A stretch of DNA of 41,562 nucleotides from Clostridia bacterium. Lineage in GTDB: Bacteria > Bacillota > Clostridia > UBA1212 > UBA1255. A program made the position numbers and the translations under genes. The stretch is from assembly GCA_017560765.1 (NCBI GenBank), contig JAFZEI010000106.1, positions 1 to 41,562 of the forward strand, given 5' to 3'. The notes under the pieces are model-generated. The model was given only the letters and a program-made list of their open reading frames with translations, was not told the DNA's origin and did no database searches. Shown here in pieces: positions 26,214 through 35,720 of this stretch (its first letter is position 1; each line of letters starts with the position of its first letter).

Positions 26214-26264
26214 CCAAAGCTCATGTTAATCATGCAGCCGCACTTTGGAACGATTATAATCGTT
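26214..26264 (-). ncRNA. Candidate structured RNA element in the rpmJ-rpsM spacer
   Basis: Read as mRNA (minus strand), a perfect 16-base palindrome (AACGATTATAATCGTT, 26249-26264, able to form a 6-bp stem with a TATA loop) is followed directly by a bulged hairpin (26214-26248). In that hairpin CCAAA pairs TTTGG, GCT pairs AGC and CATG pairs CATG around an ATTAA loop, with bulges only on the 5' side. There is no U-run after it, so it is not a terminator. It could be a protein-binding leader or a processing site; no known r-protein leader was recognised. Confidence 0.4.
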
Positions 26265-26327
26265 TGCTTCTACGCTAACCTTTAGAATTGAATATTCAAA
26301 GACTTTACGAGAAGCCCAACAAGCAAA

Positions 26328-26444
26328 TTAACCTTGCTTTTGCTTATGCTTAGGATAAGCATCACATATAACCATTACTTTGCCTTTTCTCTTTATAACT
26401 TTGCACTTATCGCAAATAGGTTTAACTGACGGTCTAACTTTCAT
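26328..26444 (-). CDS. rpmJ: 50S ribosomal protein L36
   Basis: A 38-residue protein, [20 protein letters not shown] and onward, ending KHKQKQG. The zinc ligands are Cys11, Cys14, Cys27 and His33, so it is the C+ form. GGAGG lies upstream of the ATG at 26444. It sits between infA and rpsM as in other Firmicutes. Confidence 0.97.
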   Translation of the reverse strand: MKVRPSVKPICDKCKVIKRKGKVMVICDAYPKHKQKQG

Positions 26445-26458
26445 GGTACAATCCTCCT

Positions 26459-26674
26459 TCACTTTCTCCAAATGATTCGACCACGGTCTAAATCATATGG
26501 GGACAACTCCAGGGTAACATGGTCACCCTTCACAATTCTAATATAATTTGTTCTAAGCTTGCCTGAAATATGGGCAACCACCATATGCCCATTTGCAAGT
26601 TCTACCTTAAAAACACAGTTGGGCAACACTTCGGCTATAACGCCTTCAACTTCAATTAAGTCTTCTTTTGACAA
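26459..26674 (-). CDS. infA: Translation initiation factor IF-1
   Basis: A 71-residue OB-fold factor binding the 30S A site. [22 protein letters not shown] and the C-terminal [15 protein letters not shown] are canonical. The start is a TTG at 26674 with AAGGAGG eight bases upstream. It lies between map and rpmJ. Confidence 0.97.
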   Translation of the reverse strand: MSKEDLIEVEGVIAEVLPNCVFKVELANGHMVVAHISGKLRTNYIRIVKGDHVTLELSPYDLDRGRIIWRK

Positions 26675-26687
26675 GATGTCAACCTCC

Positions 26688-27449
26688 TTAAAGTGTTACG
26701 ATTAACGGCTCATCTTCTGTTACGATAACAGTGTTCTCGTAATGAGCTGACAGTTTGCCGTCCTTCGTGTATACTGTCCATTTGTTGCTGCCGAGCAATA
26801 TCTCATCACTGCCCTGGTTAACCATAGGCTCAATGGCTATTGCCATACCGGCCGCGAGACGATGTCCTCGCCGGTTTGTTCTGTAATTAGGAACCTCAGG
26901 ATCCTCATGGAGATCTCTGCCAATGCCGTGTCCTGTATATTCCTTTACAATCGAATAACCAAAGGATGATACATAATCCTCTATCGCACCTGAGATATCA
27001 GACACTCTGTTATTCGGTTTAACAAACTTAAGACCTTCAAAAAAGCTTTGCTTTGTAACTTCTATAAGTTGCAAAGCTTCTTCTGAAACCTTACCCACGG
27101 GAAAAGTACGAGCCGCATCTCCATGAAAACCATTATAATAAGCACCAACATCAACGCTTAATATATCGCCCTCTTTAAGTTTGCGATCGTCCGGAATACC
27201 GTGAATAACTTCTCCGTTCACAGAAGCACATATCGCTCCGGGGAACTTTATGCCTCCGTAGTAATTAGGCACACCTAAAAACGACGGAAAAGCGCCACTC
27301 CTTATTATATAGTTTGTGGCGATTCTGTCAAGCTCTTTTGTCGTAATTCCCGGAAAAATATTTTTTTCTATCTCCCCAAGAACTTCTGATACAATCTTAC
27401 CGGAAGCTTTCATCTTTTCGATTTCCGATTTTGATTTAATATTTATCAT
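26688..27449 (-). CDS. map: Methionine aminopeptidase, type I
   Basis: A 253-residue metalloenzyme removing the initiator Met. Ligands appear in [18 protein letters not shown] (two Asp), [16 protein letters not shown] (His), AIEPM (Glu) and [11 protein letters not shown] (Glu). [15 protein letters not shown]-type sequence precedes them. AAAGGAA lies 9 bases before the ATG. Four bases downstream of adk. No KOW-domain protein is present between map and infA, unlike some clostridia. Confidence 0.97.
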   Translation of the reverse strand: MINIKSKSEIEKMKASGKIVSEVLGEIEKNIFPGITTKELDRIATNYIIRSGAFPSFLGVPNYYGGIKFPGAICASVNGEVIHGIPDDRKLKEGDILSVDVGAYYNGFHGDAARTFPVGKVSEEALQLIEVTKQSFFEGLKFVKPNNRVSDISGAIEDYVSSFGYSIVKEYTGHGIGRDLHEDPEVPNYRTNRRGHRLAAGMAIAIEPMVNQGSDEILLGSNKWTVYTKDGKLSAHYENTVIVTEDEPLIVTL

Positions 27450-27453
27450 AATT

Positions 27454-28104
27454 TCAGATTCCTTTTAAACCTAACGCATACAATGTATTCTGTAAAGATT
27501 CTTCAATAGAATTTTCGCTGCGTACGTTCATGAGGTTTCCCTTATGTCTGTAAAACTCAACCAGCGGTTCAGTCTTTTTGTGATATGCAGCAATTCTGTT
27601 TCTTATTACATCAGGTTTATCATCTTCGCGATGCACCAATTGAGCACCACACTTTTTGCAGATATTATCCTCCGCCGGATTAAACTCCAAATGATAAGTT
27701 TCTCCGCATACCGGACAAACAATTCTTTTTGAGAGTCGGTTAATTACTACCTCATCATCAATTACAATGTTTACTACCCTGTCAATCTTCCTGCCGGATG
27801 CATTAAGAATTTCTTCAAGCATTTCGGCCTGGGCAATTGTTCTGGGAAAACCGTCAAGTATAAAACCATTTTCACAGTCAGCCTGTTCAATGCGATCCTT
27901 CACGATTTGTACGGTAACTTCATCGGGAACTAATTCACCCTTAGAAATATACGTATCTGCTAATTTGCCGAGTTCTGTATTTCTGCGGATGTTATCTCTG
28001 AAGATTTCACCGGTGGAGATATGAGGAATCTTTAATATTGCTGATAATCCGGTTGCCTGAGTGCCCTTTCCGGCACCGGGCGCACCCAATAATATTAAGT
28101 TCAT
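27454..28104 (-). CDS. adk: Adenylate kinase with zinc-binding lid
   Basis: A 216-residue enzyme balancing AMP, ADP and ATP. P-loop GAPGAGKGTQ (7-16), ISTGEIFR, ILDGFPRT (82-89), and a Cys4 zinc site in the lid (Cys130, 133, 149, 152), the long Gram-positive form. GGTGGAGG precedes the ATG at 28104. Located between secY and map. Confidence 0.98.
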   Translation of the reverse strand: MNLILLGAPGAGKGTQATGLSAILKIPHISTGEIFRDNIRRNTELGKLADTYISKGELVPDEVTVQIVKDRIEQADCENGFILDGFPRTIAQAEMLEEILNASGRKIDRVVNIVIDDEVVINRLSKRIVCPVCGETYHLEFNPAEDNICKKCGAQLVHREDDKPDVIRNRIAAYHKKTEPLVEFYRHKGNLMNVRSENSIEESLQNTLYALGLKGI

Positions 28105-28127
28105 CTCACTACCTCCACCAAGTGTTA

Positions 28128-29468
28128 TTAATCCAAGAATCCTTTGTAGTTTCTCATAAGAAGTTGTGACTCCAACTGACGAACAGTTTCAAGAGCAACA
28201 CCTACGAGAATTAACACGGTTGTACCACCGAACCAAAGATTGATGCTTGCTATATCCGCACTGAAGTATGAAATAATCTTCTGGATAAGTGACGGAGCAA
28301 CAGCAAGAATTGCAAGGAACATAGCACCAAACCAAGTTACTCTTGTAGATGCCTTCTTGATATATTCTGCTGTAGGAGCACCTGGTCTGAGGCCGGGAAC
28401 AAAGCCGCCATTCTTTTTTAAGTTATTGGCAATATCTACCGGATCAAAGTATACAATATTATAGAAGAATGTAAATCCAACAATAAGAAGTGCATATACT
28501 ATAATATATCCCCAACCTTGTCCTTGAGAGAAGCTGTTAATGAATCCTGTAAATCCTGTTGTGCTGGAAGATTTTCCGATGAAAGCTACGATTGTTGCAG
28601 GGAACTGTAACATTGACATAGCAAAGATAATAGGAAGAACTCCTGAAGAGTTAACCTTAATCGGAATGTTGGTATTTTGTCCACCATAAACTTTTCTTCC
28701 TACAACTCTTTTTGCATATTGTACAGGAATACGACGCTCGCCGCCTTCTACCCAAACAACAGCCAATATAACTGCGAGGAATACAACAAGAATAGCAACA
28801 ACATATATTATTCTTACAGGTAATACAGATGTAATTGAATTACCTACAATAATGTTATACAACATCAATGCAGCACTTGGAGCACCTGCTACGATACCTG
28901 CAAAGATAATCATTGATATACCGTTACCGATTCCTGTCTCTGTAATCTTTTCTCCCAACCACATAAGAACTGATGTACCTGCTGTGAATGAAAGAACAAC
29001 CAACAAGAATGAGAAAATATCAAATTCGCCATTTGCAGCGAAAAGATTAAGAATAGCTCCTGATCCTTTGATATTAAAATACATCATCACTGATTGGAAC
29101 ACGGCCAAAATAAGTGTTGTTATTTTAGTAACCATGCTAAGCTTCTTTCTTCCCTCAGGTCCTTCTTTTTGCCATCTCTCAAAAATCGGAATAGCAACTG
29201 TAAGGAGCTGAACAATAATTGAAGCATTGATGTATGGGCTGATTGTCATAGCAAACAGTGAAACCTGTTGGAATGCACCGCCTGAAAGCATATCGTACAA
29301 TCTGAACATTCCGTTGTTTGCCAGCTCACTGAAAGCACCTTCAGTGAGACCGGGAACAGGGATAAAACATCCTACTCTGAAAATGATTATTAGCAAAAGT
29401 GTCATGAATAATTTTTTTCTTAACTCTTTTACATGAAAAGCGTTAATGATGATGTCTTTAAACTTCAT
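28128..29468 (-). CDS. secY: Preprotein translocase subunit SecY
   Basis: A 446-residue, ten-helix protein-conducting channel. IFRVGCFIPVPG, SGGAFQQVSLFAMTISPYINA, WLGEKITETGIGNGISMIIFAG (plug/lateral gate) and PVQYAKRVVGRK (ribosome-binding loop) are typical. The GAGGTG site overlaps the end of rplO and the genes are 1 base apart. Length is near the usual 430-440. Confidence 0.98.
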   Translation of the reverse strand: MKFKDIIINAFHVKELRKKLFMTLLLIIIFRVGCFIPVPGLTEGAFSELANNGMFRLYDMLSGGAFQQVSLFAMTISPYINASIIVQLLTVAIPIFERWQKEGPEGRKKLSMVTKITTLILAVFQSVMMYFNIKGSGAILNLFAANGEFDIFSFLLVVLSFTAGTSVLMWLGEKITETGIGNGISMIIFAGIVAGAPSAALMLYNIIVGNSITSVLPVRIIYVVAILVVFLAVILAVVWVEGGERRIPVQYAKRVVGRKVYGGQNTNIPIKVNSSGVLPIIFAMSMLQFPATIVAFIGKSSSTTGFTGFINSFSQGQGWGYIIVYALLIVGFTFFYNIVYFDPVDIANNLKKNGGFVPGLRPGAPTAEYIKKASTRVTWFGAMFLAILAVAPSLIQKIISYFSADIASINLWFGGTTVLILVGVALETVRQLESQLLMRNYKGFLD

Positions 29469-29469
29469 C

Positions 29470-29913
29470 TTAGATCACCTCTGCCTTTCCTCCTGCTTTT
29501 TCAATTTTTTCGGATGCACTCTTTGTAAAGCAAGTAGCTTTAACTGTAAGATTTTTTGTCAATTCACCGTTACCGAGAATTTTCACTCCGTCATACAGCT
29601 TATTGATAAGACCTGCTTCTGCCAATACAGCAGCATCAATTACGGCACCATCTTCAAAAACGTCAAGAGCAGAAACATTAACCTCTGCATAAACATTTGC
29701 AAAGTTTTTATTGTTAAAGCCTCTCTTAGGCATTCTTCTGTACAAAGGTGTCTGTCCACCTTCAAAGCCCGGTCTTACTCCGCCGCCTGAGCGTGCTTTC
29801 TGACCTTTGTGTCCTCTACCGGCCGTTTTTCCGTTACCGGATCCGTGACCTCTGCCTTTTCTGTATGCTTCGCGGCTTGAACCAGCCGCAGGACGTAATT
29901 CGTCAAGCTTCAT
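29470..29913 (-). CDS. rplO: 50S ribosomal protein L15
   Basis: A 147-residue 23S rRNA-binding protein. [20 protein letters not shown] then [20 protein letters not shown] is the classic Gly/Arg/Lys-rich N-terminus. GGAGG precedes the ATG. Between rpmD and secY. Confidence 0.98.
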   Translation of the reverse strand: MKLDELRPAAGSSREAYRKGRGHGSGNGKTAGRGHKGQKARSGGGVRPGFEGGQTPLYRRMPKRGFNNKNFANVYAEVNVSALDVFEDGAVIDAAVLAEAGLINKLYDGVKILGNGELTKNLTVKATCFTKSASEKIEKAGGKAEVI

Positions 29914-29926
29914 GGTAACACCTCCG

Positions 29927-30106
29927 TTATATTTCTTCTACTTTAACGAGATGAGCTACTACCTTTATCATACCTCTGACTGCAGGTGTGTCATCGCGCT
30001 CTACAAAGCTGCCGATCTTTTTAAGACCTAATGCAGTAACTGTAGATTTTTGATTCTTAATTACACTGTTCGTACTTTTTGTAAGAGTAATTTTCAATTT
30101 AGCCAT
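29927..30106 (-). CDS. rpmD: 50S ribosomal protein L30
   Basis: A 59-residue protein beginning [20 protein letters not shown], followed by [11 protein letters not shown] and [13 protein letters not shown], all typical of bacterial L30. GGAGG lies before the ATG at 30106. It is 13 bases downstream of rpsE and 13 bases before rplO. Confidence 0.97.
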   Translation of the reverse strand: MAKLKITLTKSTNSVIKNQKSTVTALGLKKIGSFVERDDTPAVRGMIKVVAHLVKVEEI

Positions 30107-30120
30107 TGTTAATTTCCTCC

Positions 30121-30621
30121 TTATTCAAGTATCTCGTCAACAGATTTGCCACGAAGTTTTGCAACTTTTTCTACTGTTGTAAGTGTGCTGAGTGCATCGA
30201 TTGTGGCACGTACCATGTTGATAGGATTGTTTGAACGAAGTGATTTTGTTCTGATATCACGAATTCCTGAAAGCTCAATAACGGCTCTGACAGGTCCTCC
30301 GGCAATAACTCCGGTACCTTCTGCAGCCGGCTTAAGAAGAACTTCGCCTGCACCAAACTTACCTACAATCTCGTGAGGAATTGTTGTGCCAACCATCGGA
30401 ACTGTGATGATGTTTTTCTTCGCATCCTCAACGCCTTTTCTGATAGCTTCTGTTACTTCGGCAGCTTTACCGAGACCAACGCCAACTTGACCGTTTTCGT
30501 TGCCTACTACTACCAAAGCACTCCATCTGAAGTTACGACCGCCTTTTACAACCTTTGTAACTTTGCCGAGGTTTACGACTTTCTCTTTAAATTCTGGTGT
30601 ATTAGAATTATTATGTTCCAT
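30121..30621 (-). CDS. rpsE: 30S ribosomal protein S5
   Basis: A 166-residue protein involved in fidelity and mRNA entry. [37 protein letters not shown], and [17 protein letters not shown] are canonical. AAGGAGG lies upstream of the ATG. Located between rplR and rpmD. Confidence 0.98.
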   Translation of the reverse strand: MEHNNSNTPEFKEKVVNLGKVTKVVKGGRNFRWSALVVVGNENGQVGVGLGKAAEVTEAIRKGVEDAKKNIITVPMVGTTIPHEIVGKFGAGEVLLKPAAEGTGVIAGGPVRAVIELSGIRDIRTKSLRSNNPINMVRATIDALSTLTTVEKVAKLRGKSVDEILE

Positions 30622-30640
30622 AGTATATCCTCCTTACGCC

Positions 30641-31009
30641 TTAGAAATTGAGGCCTGCTTCACGAGCAGCGTCAGCAAGTTCTTTTACTCTACCGTGGTA
30701 TACATAACCGCCGCGGTCAAATACCACTGTTGTGATTCCTGCAGCAAGAGCTTTTTCAGCAACGAGCTTACCAACCTCTTTAGCAGCCTCGATGTTACCG
30801 CCATGTGCAATCTTGTCTTTAATTGCACTGTCAAGCGTAGACGCAGACACCAAAGTATTTCCTGTTGTATCATCTATAACTTGAGCATAGATGTTGGAAA
30901 GACTTCTGAATACATTCAATCTCGGACGTTCAGGTGTTCCGCTGATATGTTTTCTGACACGGATGTGTCTTCTCTGTCGAATCTGATTTTTACTTAATTT
31001 CTTTGCCAT
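30641..31009 (-). CDS. rplR: 50S ribosomal protein L18
   Basis: A 122-residue 5S rRNA-binding protein. [34 protein letters not shown] and the C-terminal [20 protein letters not shown] are canonical. GGGAG precedes the ATG. 18 bases after rplF. Confidence 0.98.
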   Translation of the reverse strand: MAKKLSKNQIRQRRHIRVRKHISGTPERPRLNVFRSLSNIYAQVIDDTTGNTLVSASTLDSAIKDKIAHGGNIEAAKEVGKLVAEKALAAGITTVVFDRGGYVYHGRVKELADAAREAGLNF

Positions 31010-31027
31010 ATTGCGTCACTCCCTTTC

Positions 31028-31573
31028 TTACTTCTTAGCACCGGTCTTGCCTTCTTTACGTCTGACAACTTCGTCAACGTACTTAATACCTTTGCCCTTA
31101 TATGGCTCCGGCGGCTTTTTGCTTCTAACTTTAGCAGCAAATTCTCCAACCATCTGCTTGTTGATTCCTTTGATTATGATCTTTGTCTGAGTAGGAACTT
31201 CTACTGTAATTCCCTCAGGAGGAACCATATCAATTTGGTGTGAAAAACCAACATTGAGCACGAGAGTTTTGCCTTGAAGAGCAGCTCTGTAACCTACACC
31301 GTTGATTTCAAGCTCTTTAACATAGCCTTTTGTTACACCGTCAACCATATTCTGAATGAGAGATCTTGTAAGACCGTGAAGTGAACGGTACTCTTTCTCA
31401 TCTGAGCTGCGTGAAACAACTACCTGGCCTGCTTCGACACTGATGTCGATGTTTGAATTAAATGTTTCTGTAAGGGTTCCTTTTTCGCCCTTTACCTGTA
31501 AAGTATTTCCTTCGAGAAGTTCTACTGTAACTCCCGCTGGGATAACAACAGGTTTTTTTCCAATTCTGGACAT
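31028..31573 (-). CDS. rplF: 50S ribosomal protein L6
   Basis: A 181-residue protein near the sarcin-ricin loop and factor site. [20 protein letters not shown], the [20 protein letters not shown] block and C-terminal [16 protein letters not shown] are canonical. TTGGAGG lies before the ATG. The spacer upstream holds a strong hairpin (31600-31624). Confidence 0.98.
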   Translation of the reverse strand: MSRIGKKPVVIPAGVTVELLEGNTLQVKGEKGTLTETFNSNIDISVEAGQVVVSRSSDEKEYRSLHGLTRSLIQNMVDGVTKGYVKELEINGVGYRAALQGKTLVLNVGFSHQIDMVPPEGITVEVPTQTKIIIKGINKQMVGEFAAKVRSKKPPEPYKGKGIKYVDEVVRRKEGKTGAKK

Positions 31574-31599
31574 TGTTTTTCCTCCAATCTTAAGATTCT

Positions 31600-31624
31600 G
31601 TACGGCTTTTGTTTAAAGCCGTAC
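31600..31624 (-). promoter_or_regulatory. Perfect 10-bp hairpin in the rpsH-rplF spacer
   Basis: GTACGGCTTT and AAAGCCGTAC form a perfect 10-bp stem with a 5-base loop, 27 bases upstream of the rplF start. On the mRNA strand it is followed by AGAATC, not a U-run, so it is not a simple terminator. It could be an RNase III-like processing site or a translational control element. Confidence 0.55.
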
Positions 31625-31642
31625 TTTTCAGATTTATTAATA

Positions 31643-32041
31643 TTACCAAATGTAAGCCATTACTTCTCCGCCGATGCCAAGCTTTCTAGCTTTCTTATCA
31701 GTCATAATACCTTTAGAAGTAGAAATAACTGCTACACCGAGACCGCCAAGAACCTTCGGAAGCTCATCCTTAGATGCATAAATACGAAGACCGGGCTTTG
31801 AAATTCTCTTTATACCGGAAATAACAGGTTTCTTGTTTTCTGTATACTTCAAGTAAATTCTAATAACGCCCTGCTTGCCGTCATCTATAATCTGTACTTC
31901 CTTTACGTAACCTTCTTCTACAAGAATTTGAGCAATAGCATTCTTAACATTTGAAGCCGGTACATCAACCGTTTCATGTTTTGCTGTGCCCGCATTTCTG
32001 ATACGTGTCAACATATCAGCTATAACGTCAGTAATTTGCAT
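31643..32041 (-). CDS. rpsH: 30S ribosomal protein S8
   Basis: A 132-residue 16S rRNA-binding protein of the central domain. [37 protein letters not shown] and the C-terminal [20 protein letters not shown] are canonical. GGAGG lies before the ATG. In E. coli S8 represses the spc operon; a comparable site is not evident in rplE here, but a hairpin lies just downstream of this gene. Confidence 0.98.
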   Translation of the reverse strand: MQITDVIADMLTRIRNAGTAKHETVDVPASNVKNAIAQILVEEGYVKEVQIIDDGKQGVIRIYLKYTENKKPVISGIKRISKPGLRIYASKDELPKVLGGLGVAVISTSKGIMTDKKARKLGIGGEVMAYIW

Positions 32042-32067
32042 TGTGCCAACCTCCTTTATTCAATCCA

Positions 32068-32253
32068 TTACCAGCTGGCTTTTTTAACGCCGGGAATTTG
32101 TCCCTTGTAAGCCAATTCTCTGAAGCAAATACGGCATATACCGTATTTTCTGATATATGCATGAGGACGTCCGCAGATTTTGCATCTGTTATATGCTCTC
32201 GTAGAATACTTAGGTGTCCTTTGTTGCTTAACCTTCATTGAAACCTTTGCCAT
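32068..32253 (-). CDS. rpsN: 30S ribosomal protein S14, type Z
   Basis: A 61-residue zinc-binding S14. The ligands are CKIC and CRIC ([20 protein letters not shown]), marking the C+ type Z form. The C-terminus [11 protein letters not shown] is canonical. GGAGG precedes the ATG. Between rplE and rpsH. Confidence 0.98.
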   Translation of the reverse strand: MAKVSMKVKQQRTPKYSTRAYNRCKICGRPHAYIRKYGICRICFRELAYKGQIPGVKKASW

Positions 32254-32267
32254 GGTCTACCTCCTTA

Positions 32268-32807
32268 TTACGAGTTGAAGGGCATACCCATCAATTTGAG
32301 CAGCGCTTTTGCTTCTTCATCAGTTTTTGCTGTAGTTACAAATATAACATCCATACCTCTTACCTTGTCGATTTTATCATATTCGATTTCAGGGAAGATA
32401 ATCTGCTCTTTGATACCCATAGCATAGTTACCTCTGCCGTCAAAAGAATTTCCGGGAATACCGTGGAAGTCTCTGATACGGGGCAATGTTATGTTGATGA
32501 GCTTATCAGCAAAAGCGTACATTCTTGTACCTCTGAGTGTAACCTTACAACCAATGTTCATGCCTTCACGAACCTTGAATGCAGCAACAGATTTCTTTGC
32601 CTTTGTAACAACAGGTTTTTGTCCTGTTATTAAGCTAAGGTCATTAACAGCATTTTCCACTGCCTTAGGATTCTCTTTAACTTCGCCCAATCCCATGTTA
32701 ATAACAATCTTTTCAAGCTTAGGGATTTCCATAACGCTCTTGTATTTGAACTGTTCCATAAGAGCGGGTGCTATTTCCTTGTCATATTTTTCTTTTAATC
32801 TTAACAT
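32268..32807 (-). CDS. rplE: 50S ribosomal protein L5
   Basis: A 179-residue 5S rRNA-binding protein forming a bridge to S13. Features [56 protein letters not shown] and [25 protein letters not shown] lies before the ATG at 32807. 19 bases after rplX. Confidence 0.98.
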   Translation of the reverse strand: MLRLKEKYDKEIAPALMEQFKYKSVMEIPKLEKIVINMGLGEVKENPKAVENAVNDLSLITGQKPVVTKAKKSVAAFKVREGMNIGCKVTLRGTRMYAFADKLINITLPRIRDFHGIPGNSFDGRGNYAMGIKEQIIFPEIEYDKIDKVRGMDVIFVTTAKTDEEAKALLKLMGMPFNS

Positions 32808-32826
32808 TATTATAGCCTCCCTCTAA

Positions 32827-33201
32827 TCACTTTGTGTAATCAACTGTCGGAATTACAGCGCCGCAATCTTCTCTCTTACAAAAACGAACTTTAATTGATT
32901 TGCCGTTTTCTTCAATTGTCTTGTGGCCTGTTCTTGTAGGCTGTCCGCACTTAGGGCAAACAACCATTACATTAGAAACATGGATAGGAGCTTCTGTTTT
33001 TACAATACCGCCCTGTTCTGTACGACCCTTGGGTTTCTTGTGTTTGCTGACCATGTTATAACCCTCTACGATTACTTGCTCCTTCTCAGGAATAACCGCG
33101 AGTACTTTTCCGGTAACAGTCTTCGGTTTACCGTTTTTGTCTTTTTGGCGGCGAGTATTGAGAACAACTACTTTGTCGCCTTTTTTAATATTCATACTCA
33201 T
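32827..33201 (-). CDS. rplX: 50S ribosomal protein L24 with zinc-ribbon-like C-terminus
   Basis: A 124-residue assembly-initiator protein at the exit-tunnel rim (usual length about 103). The KOW core (IKKGDKVVVLNTRRQKDKNG) and KHKKPKGRTEQGGIVKTEAP are canonical. After VSNVMVV come Cys82, Cys85, Cys108 and Cys113 (CPKCG ... CKREDCG), which should form a zinc ribbon absent from B. subtilis or E. coli L24, then a short tail. CGGAGG lies 8 bases before the ATG. Confidence 0.96.
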   Translation of the reverse strand: MSMNIKKGDKVVVLNTRRQKDKNGKPKTVTGKVLAVIPEKEQVIVEGYNMVSKHKKPKGRTEQGGIVKTEAPIHVSNVMVVCPKCGQPTRTGHKTIEENGKSIKVRFCKREDCGAVIPTVDYTK

Positions 33202-33216
33202 AATATTATCCTCCGA

Positions 33217-33585
33217 TCAAAGTACTTCGGGAGCAAGTGATACGATCTTCATAAAGTCGTTATCTCTAAGCTCTCTTGCTACAGGTCCAAAAATACGTGT
33301 ACCTCTTGGATTGAGGTCATCTTTTATAAGAACAGCTGCATTTTCGTCGAATCTGATATATGTGCCGTCTTCGCGACGTACGCCTCTTTTTGTACGTACA
33401 ATAACGCATTTAACAACGTCACCTTTTTTAACTATACCGCCCGGAGCAGCAGCCTTAACGGAGCAGATGATAATATCACCGATATTAGCATAACGACGCT
33501 TACTGCCGCCGATAACCTTAATACACATCAATTCTTTAGCACCGGTATTGTCTGCTACTTTGAGTCTAGTTTGTACTTGTACCAT
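33217..33585 (-). CDS. rplN: 50S ribosomal protein L14
   Basis: A 122-residue protein at the subunit interface. [40 protein letters not shown] and [20 protein letters not shown] are canonical. TAGGAGG precedes the ATG. Opens the spc segment, with no break visible after rpsQ. Confidence 0.98.
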   Translation of the reverse strand: MVQVQTRLKVADNTGAKELMCIKVIGGSKRRYANIGDIIICSVKAAAPGGIVKKGDVVKCVIVRTKRGVRREDGTYIRFDENAAVLIKDDLNPRGTRIFGPVARELRDNDFMKIVSLAPEVL

Positions 33586-33605
33586 AACTTTTACCTCCTA
33601 TGTGC

Positions 33606-33863
33606 TTAACGAGCCTTCTCGATGATAGAAGCAAGTCTCCAGCGTTTATCTTTACTTAAAGGTCTTGTTTCCATAACCTCTACAGTATCGCCTACTTTAG
33701 CTTCGTTTGCTTCGTCGTGAGCCTTTAATTTATATGTGGTTTTAACAACTTTCTTATAAAGAGGATGCTTTACGCTGTCAACAACTGCAACAACGATTGT
33801 CTTATCCATCTTATCGCTGATAACCTTACCAACTCTGGTTTTTCTTAAGTTTCTCTCTACCAA
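33606..33863 (-). CDS. rpsQ: 30S ribosomal protein S17
   Basis: An 85-residue OB-fold protein. [40 protein letters not shown] and the terminal [20 protein letters not shown] are canonical. The start is a TTG at 33863 with AAGGAGG upstream. Confidence 0.97.
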   Translation of the reverse strand: MVERNLRKTRVGKVISDKMDKTIVVAVVDSVKHPLYKKVVKTTYKLKAHDEANEAKVGDTVEVMETRPLSKDKRWRLASIIEKAR

Positions 33864-33889
33864 ATTAAACTACCTCCTTCCGAAGCCTA

Positions 33890-34105
33890 TCACTGCTGGC
33901 CTTCAGCAATCTCTTTTGCTCTGATTGCTGTTTTAACTCTTGCAATATCACGCTTTAAGAATCTCAATTTCATAGGGTTTTCAATTGGGCTTGTTGCATT
34001 CTTAAAACGAAGTCTGAAGAGCTCCTCTTTCAAGTTTGCTTCTTCTTTCTTTAATTCTTCAAGTGACATTTTATTTAAGTTTTCCTTAAATTCTTTAGCC
34101 TTCAT
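33890..34105 (-). CDS. rpmC: 50S ribosomal protein L29
   Basis: A 71-residue two-helix protein at the exit-tunnel rim. [20 protein letters not shown] and the C-terminal [20 protein letters not shown] are canonical. GGAGGG lies before the ATG; the start lies inside the end of rplP (11-base overlap). Confidence 0.97.
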   Translation of the reverse strand: MKAKEFKENLNKMSLEELKKEEANLKEELFRLRFKNATSPIENPMKLRFLKRDIARVKTAIRAKEIAEGQQ

Positions 34106-34535
34106 TTACATCACCCTCCGTTTCAACTTTTTCGCGTGCAATTACTTTACACTTAACAGGAAGCTTATGCATTGCAAGACGAAGCGCCTCTCTGCAAGCC
34201 TCTTCACTTACACCTGCAACCTCAAAAAGAACTCTGCCGGGTTTAACAACTGCAACCCAATACTCAGGAGAACCTTTACCGGAACCCATTCGAACCTCTG
34301 CAGGTTTCTTTGTTACCGGTTTGTCAGGGAAGATTTTAATCCAAACCTTACCGCCTCTTTTGATAGAACGTGTAAGAGCAATACGGGCAGCCTCAATCTG
34401 ATTACTTGTAATCCAGCCGCATTCAGTTGCCTGAAGACCGAACTCACCATGTGAAATCACGTTGCCTCTTGTGGCAGTACCTTTCATTCTGCCTCTTTGC
34501 ACTTTTCTGTGCTTAACTCTTTTAGGCATTAACAT
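34095..34535 (-). CDS. rplP: 50S ribosomal protein L16
   Basis: A 146-residue protein contacting the A-site t[23 protein letters not shown], the [20 protein letters not shown] block, [20 protein letters not shown] and [20 protein letters not shown] are canonical. The start at 34535 gives the usual MLMPKRVK N-terminus; GGGAG within the end of rpsC is the likely ribosome-binding site. Confidence 0.98.
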   Translation of the reverse strand: MLMPKRVKHRKVQRGRMKGTATRGNVISHGEFGLQATECGWITSNQIEAARIALTRSIKRGGKVWIKIFPDKPVTKKPAEVRMGSGKGSPEYWVAVVKPGRVLFEVAGVSEEACREALRLAMHKLPVKCKVIAREKVETEGDVNEG

Positions 34536-34537
34536 AA

Positions 34538-35209
34538 TTATTTCTCGCTCCCTTCTGAATTAGCCTTGTCGGCTTTGATAGCAGGAAGTACTTCTCCTTT
34601 ATAAATCCAAACTTTAACACCGATTTTACCGTAAGTTGTATTTGCTTCTGCAAATCCGTAATCAATATCGGCTCTGATTGTCTGGAGCGGAATTGTTCCC
34701 TCGTGATAATGTTCTGTACGTGCGATTTCCGCACCGCCAAGTCTACCGCTGCATGCAGTCTTGATACCTAAAGCACCGGAACGCATTGTGCGCTGCATAA
34801 CTTGCTTCATTGCTCTACGGAATGTTACACGCTTTTCTAACTGGCTTGCAATATTCTCAGCGCAAAGTTGTGCGTCCATATCTTGATTTTTGATTTCGAG
34901 AACGTTGATAGAAACAATTTTGCCTGTCATCTTCTCGAGTTCAGCTTTAAGTTCGTCTTTAACCGCACCGCTCTTACCGATTACAAAACCGGGTTTAGCT
35001 GTTTCGATATTAAGAAGAAGCTTGTTAGCTGTTCTTTCGATTTTAATTTTGGAAATTCCGGCACTGTAAAGTTTGTTCTTTACATAAGTTCTTACTTTGT
35101 TATCTTCGATAAGATAATCTGCAAAGTTCTTCTTATTTGCATACCATTTAGAATCCCAATCTTTAATAACTCCGACTCTAAGTCCGTGAGGATTAACTTT
35201 TTGTCCCAT
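34538..35209 (-). CDS. rpsC: 30S ribosomal protein S3
   Basis: A 223-residue protein at the mRNA entry site. [20 protein letters not shown], the KH-type [20 protein letters not shown] and the C-terminal [20 protein letters not shown] are canonical. I start at the ATG at 35209 with GGAGG six bases upstream; an in-frame TTG two codons earlier is less likely. Confidence 0.97.
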   Translation of the reverse strand: MGQKVNPHGLRVGVIKDWDSKWYANKKNFADYLIEDNKVRTYVKNKLYSAGISKIKIERTANKLLLNIETAKPGFVIGKSGAVKDELKAELEKMTGKIVSINVLEIKNQDMDAQLCAENIASQLEKRVTFRRAMKQVMQRTMRSGALGIKTACSGRLGGAEIARTEHYHEGTIPLQTIRADIDYGFAEANTTYGKIGVKVWIYKGEVLPAIKADKANSEGSEK

Positions 35210-35224
35210 GTTCAACCTCCTCCA

Positions 35225-35701
35225 TTAATCTCTTTCTTTTAATACAACCGTAATGTGGCTTGTTTTCTTGTTAATGCGTGTTCCACGACCTCTTGCAACT
35301 GCGCGCATTCTCTTAAGAGTGGGGCCCTGATTTGCAAAACAATCAGCTACATAAAGCTTTTCACTGTCGAGTTCAAAGTTGTTCACTGCATTTGCTTCTG
35401 CAGAATGGAGCAACTTGTAAATCAACTCTGAAGCAGCTTTTGGTGTAAATTTAACGATAGCATATGCTTCAGCGAGATCTTTACCTTTGATAAGATCAAG
35501 AACGATCTTAACTTTTCTGGGAGAAATTCTTGCATAATTCAATGTAGCTTTTCCCTGATCTCTTCCGATACCCAGCACTTTGCGCTCACGCTTTGAAAGA
35601 ATAAAAGGTTTATTACTCTGACGTGACTGGGAGTTATATTTTTCGATGAGCTCTTCTCTTCTTGAGAGAAGCTCTGATTCACTCATAATTTTTCTTTCCA
35701 A
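35225..35701 (-). CDS. rplV: 50S ribosomal protein L22 with N-terminal extension
   Basis: A 158-residue protein lining the exit tunnel; typical L22 is about 110. The canonical part starts near residue 48 (KATLNYARISPRKVKIVLDL) and ends RGTRINKKTSHITVVLKERD, with the beta-hairpin region LKRMRAVARGRG. The first 45 or so residues are an extra charged segment (SRREELIEKYNSQSRQSNKP, then RERKVLGIGRDQ). The TTG at 35701 is the best start, because AAAGGAGG lies 8 bases upstream; an ATG at 35686 has only a weak site and would still leave most of the extension. Confidence 0.95.
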   Translation of the reverse strand: MERKIMSESELLSRREELIEKYNSQSRQSNKPFILSKRERKVLGIGRDQGKATLNYARISPRKVKIVLDLIKGKDLAEAYAIVKFTPKAASELIYKLLHSAEANAVNNFELDSEKLYVADCFANQGPTLKRMRAVARGRGTRINKKTSHITVVLKERD

Positions 35702-35720
35702 GAGATATTCCTCCTTTTTA

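Noticed and set aside
26150-26327. Possible pseudogene or missing gene in the rpmJ-rpsM spacer
   Set aside because: All expected alpha-operon genes are present and no frame in the spacer resembles a protein; it looks like non-coding structured sequence.
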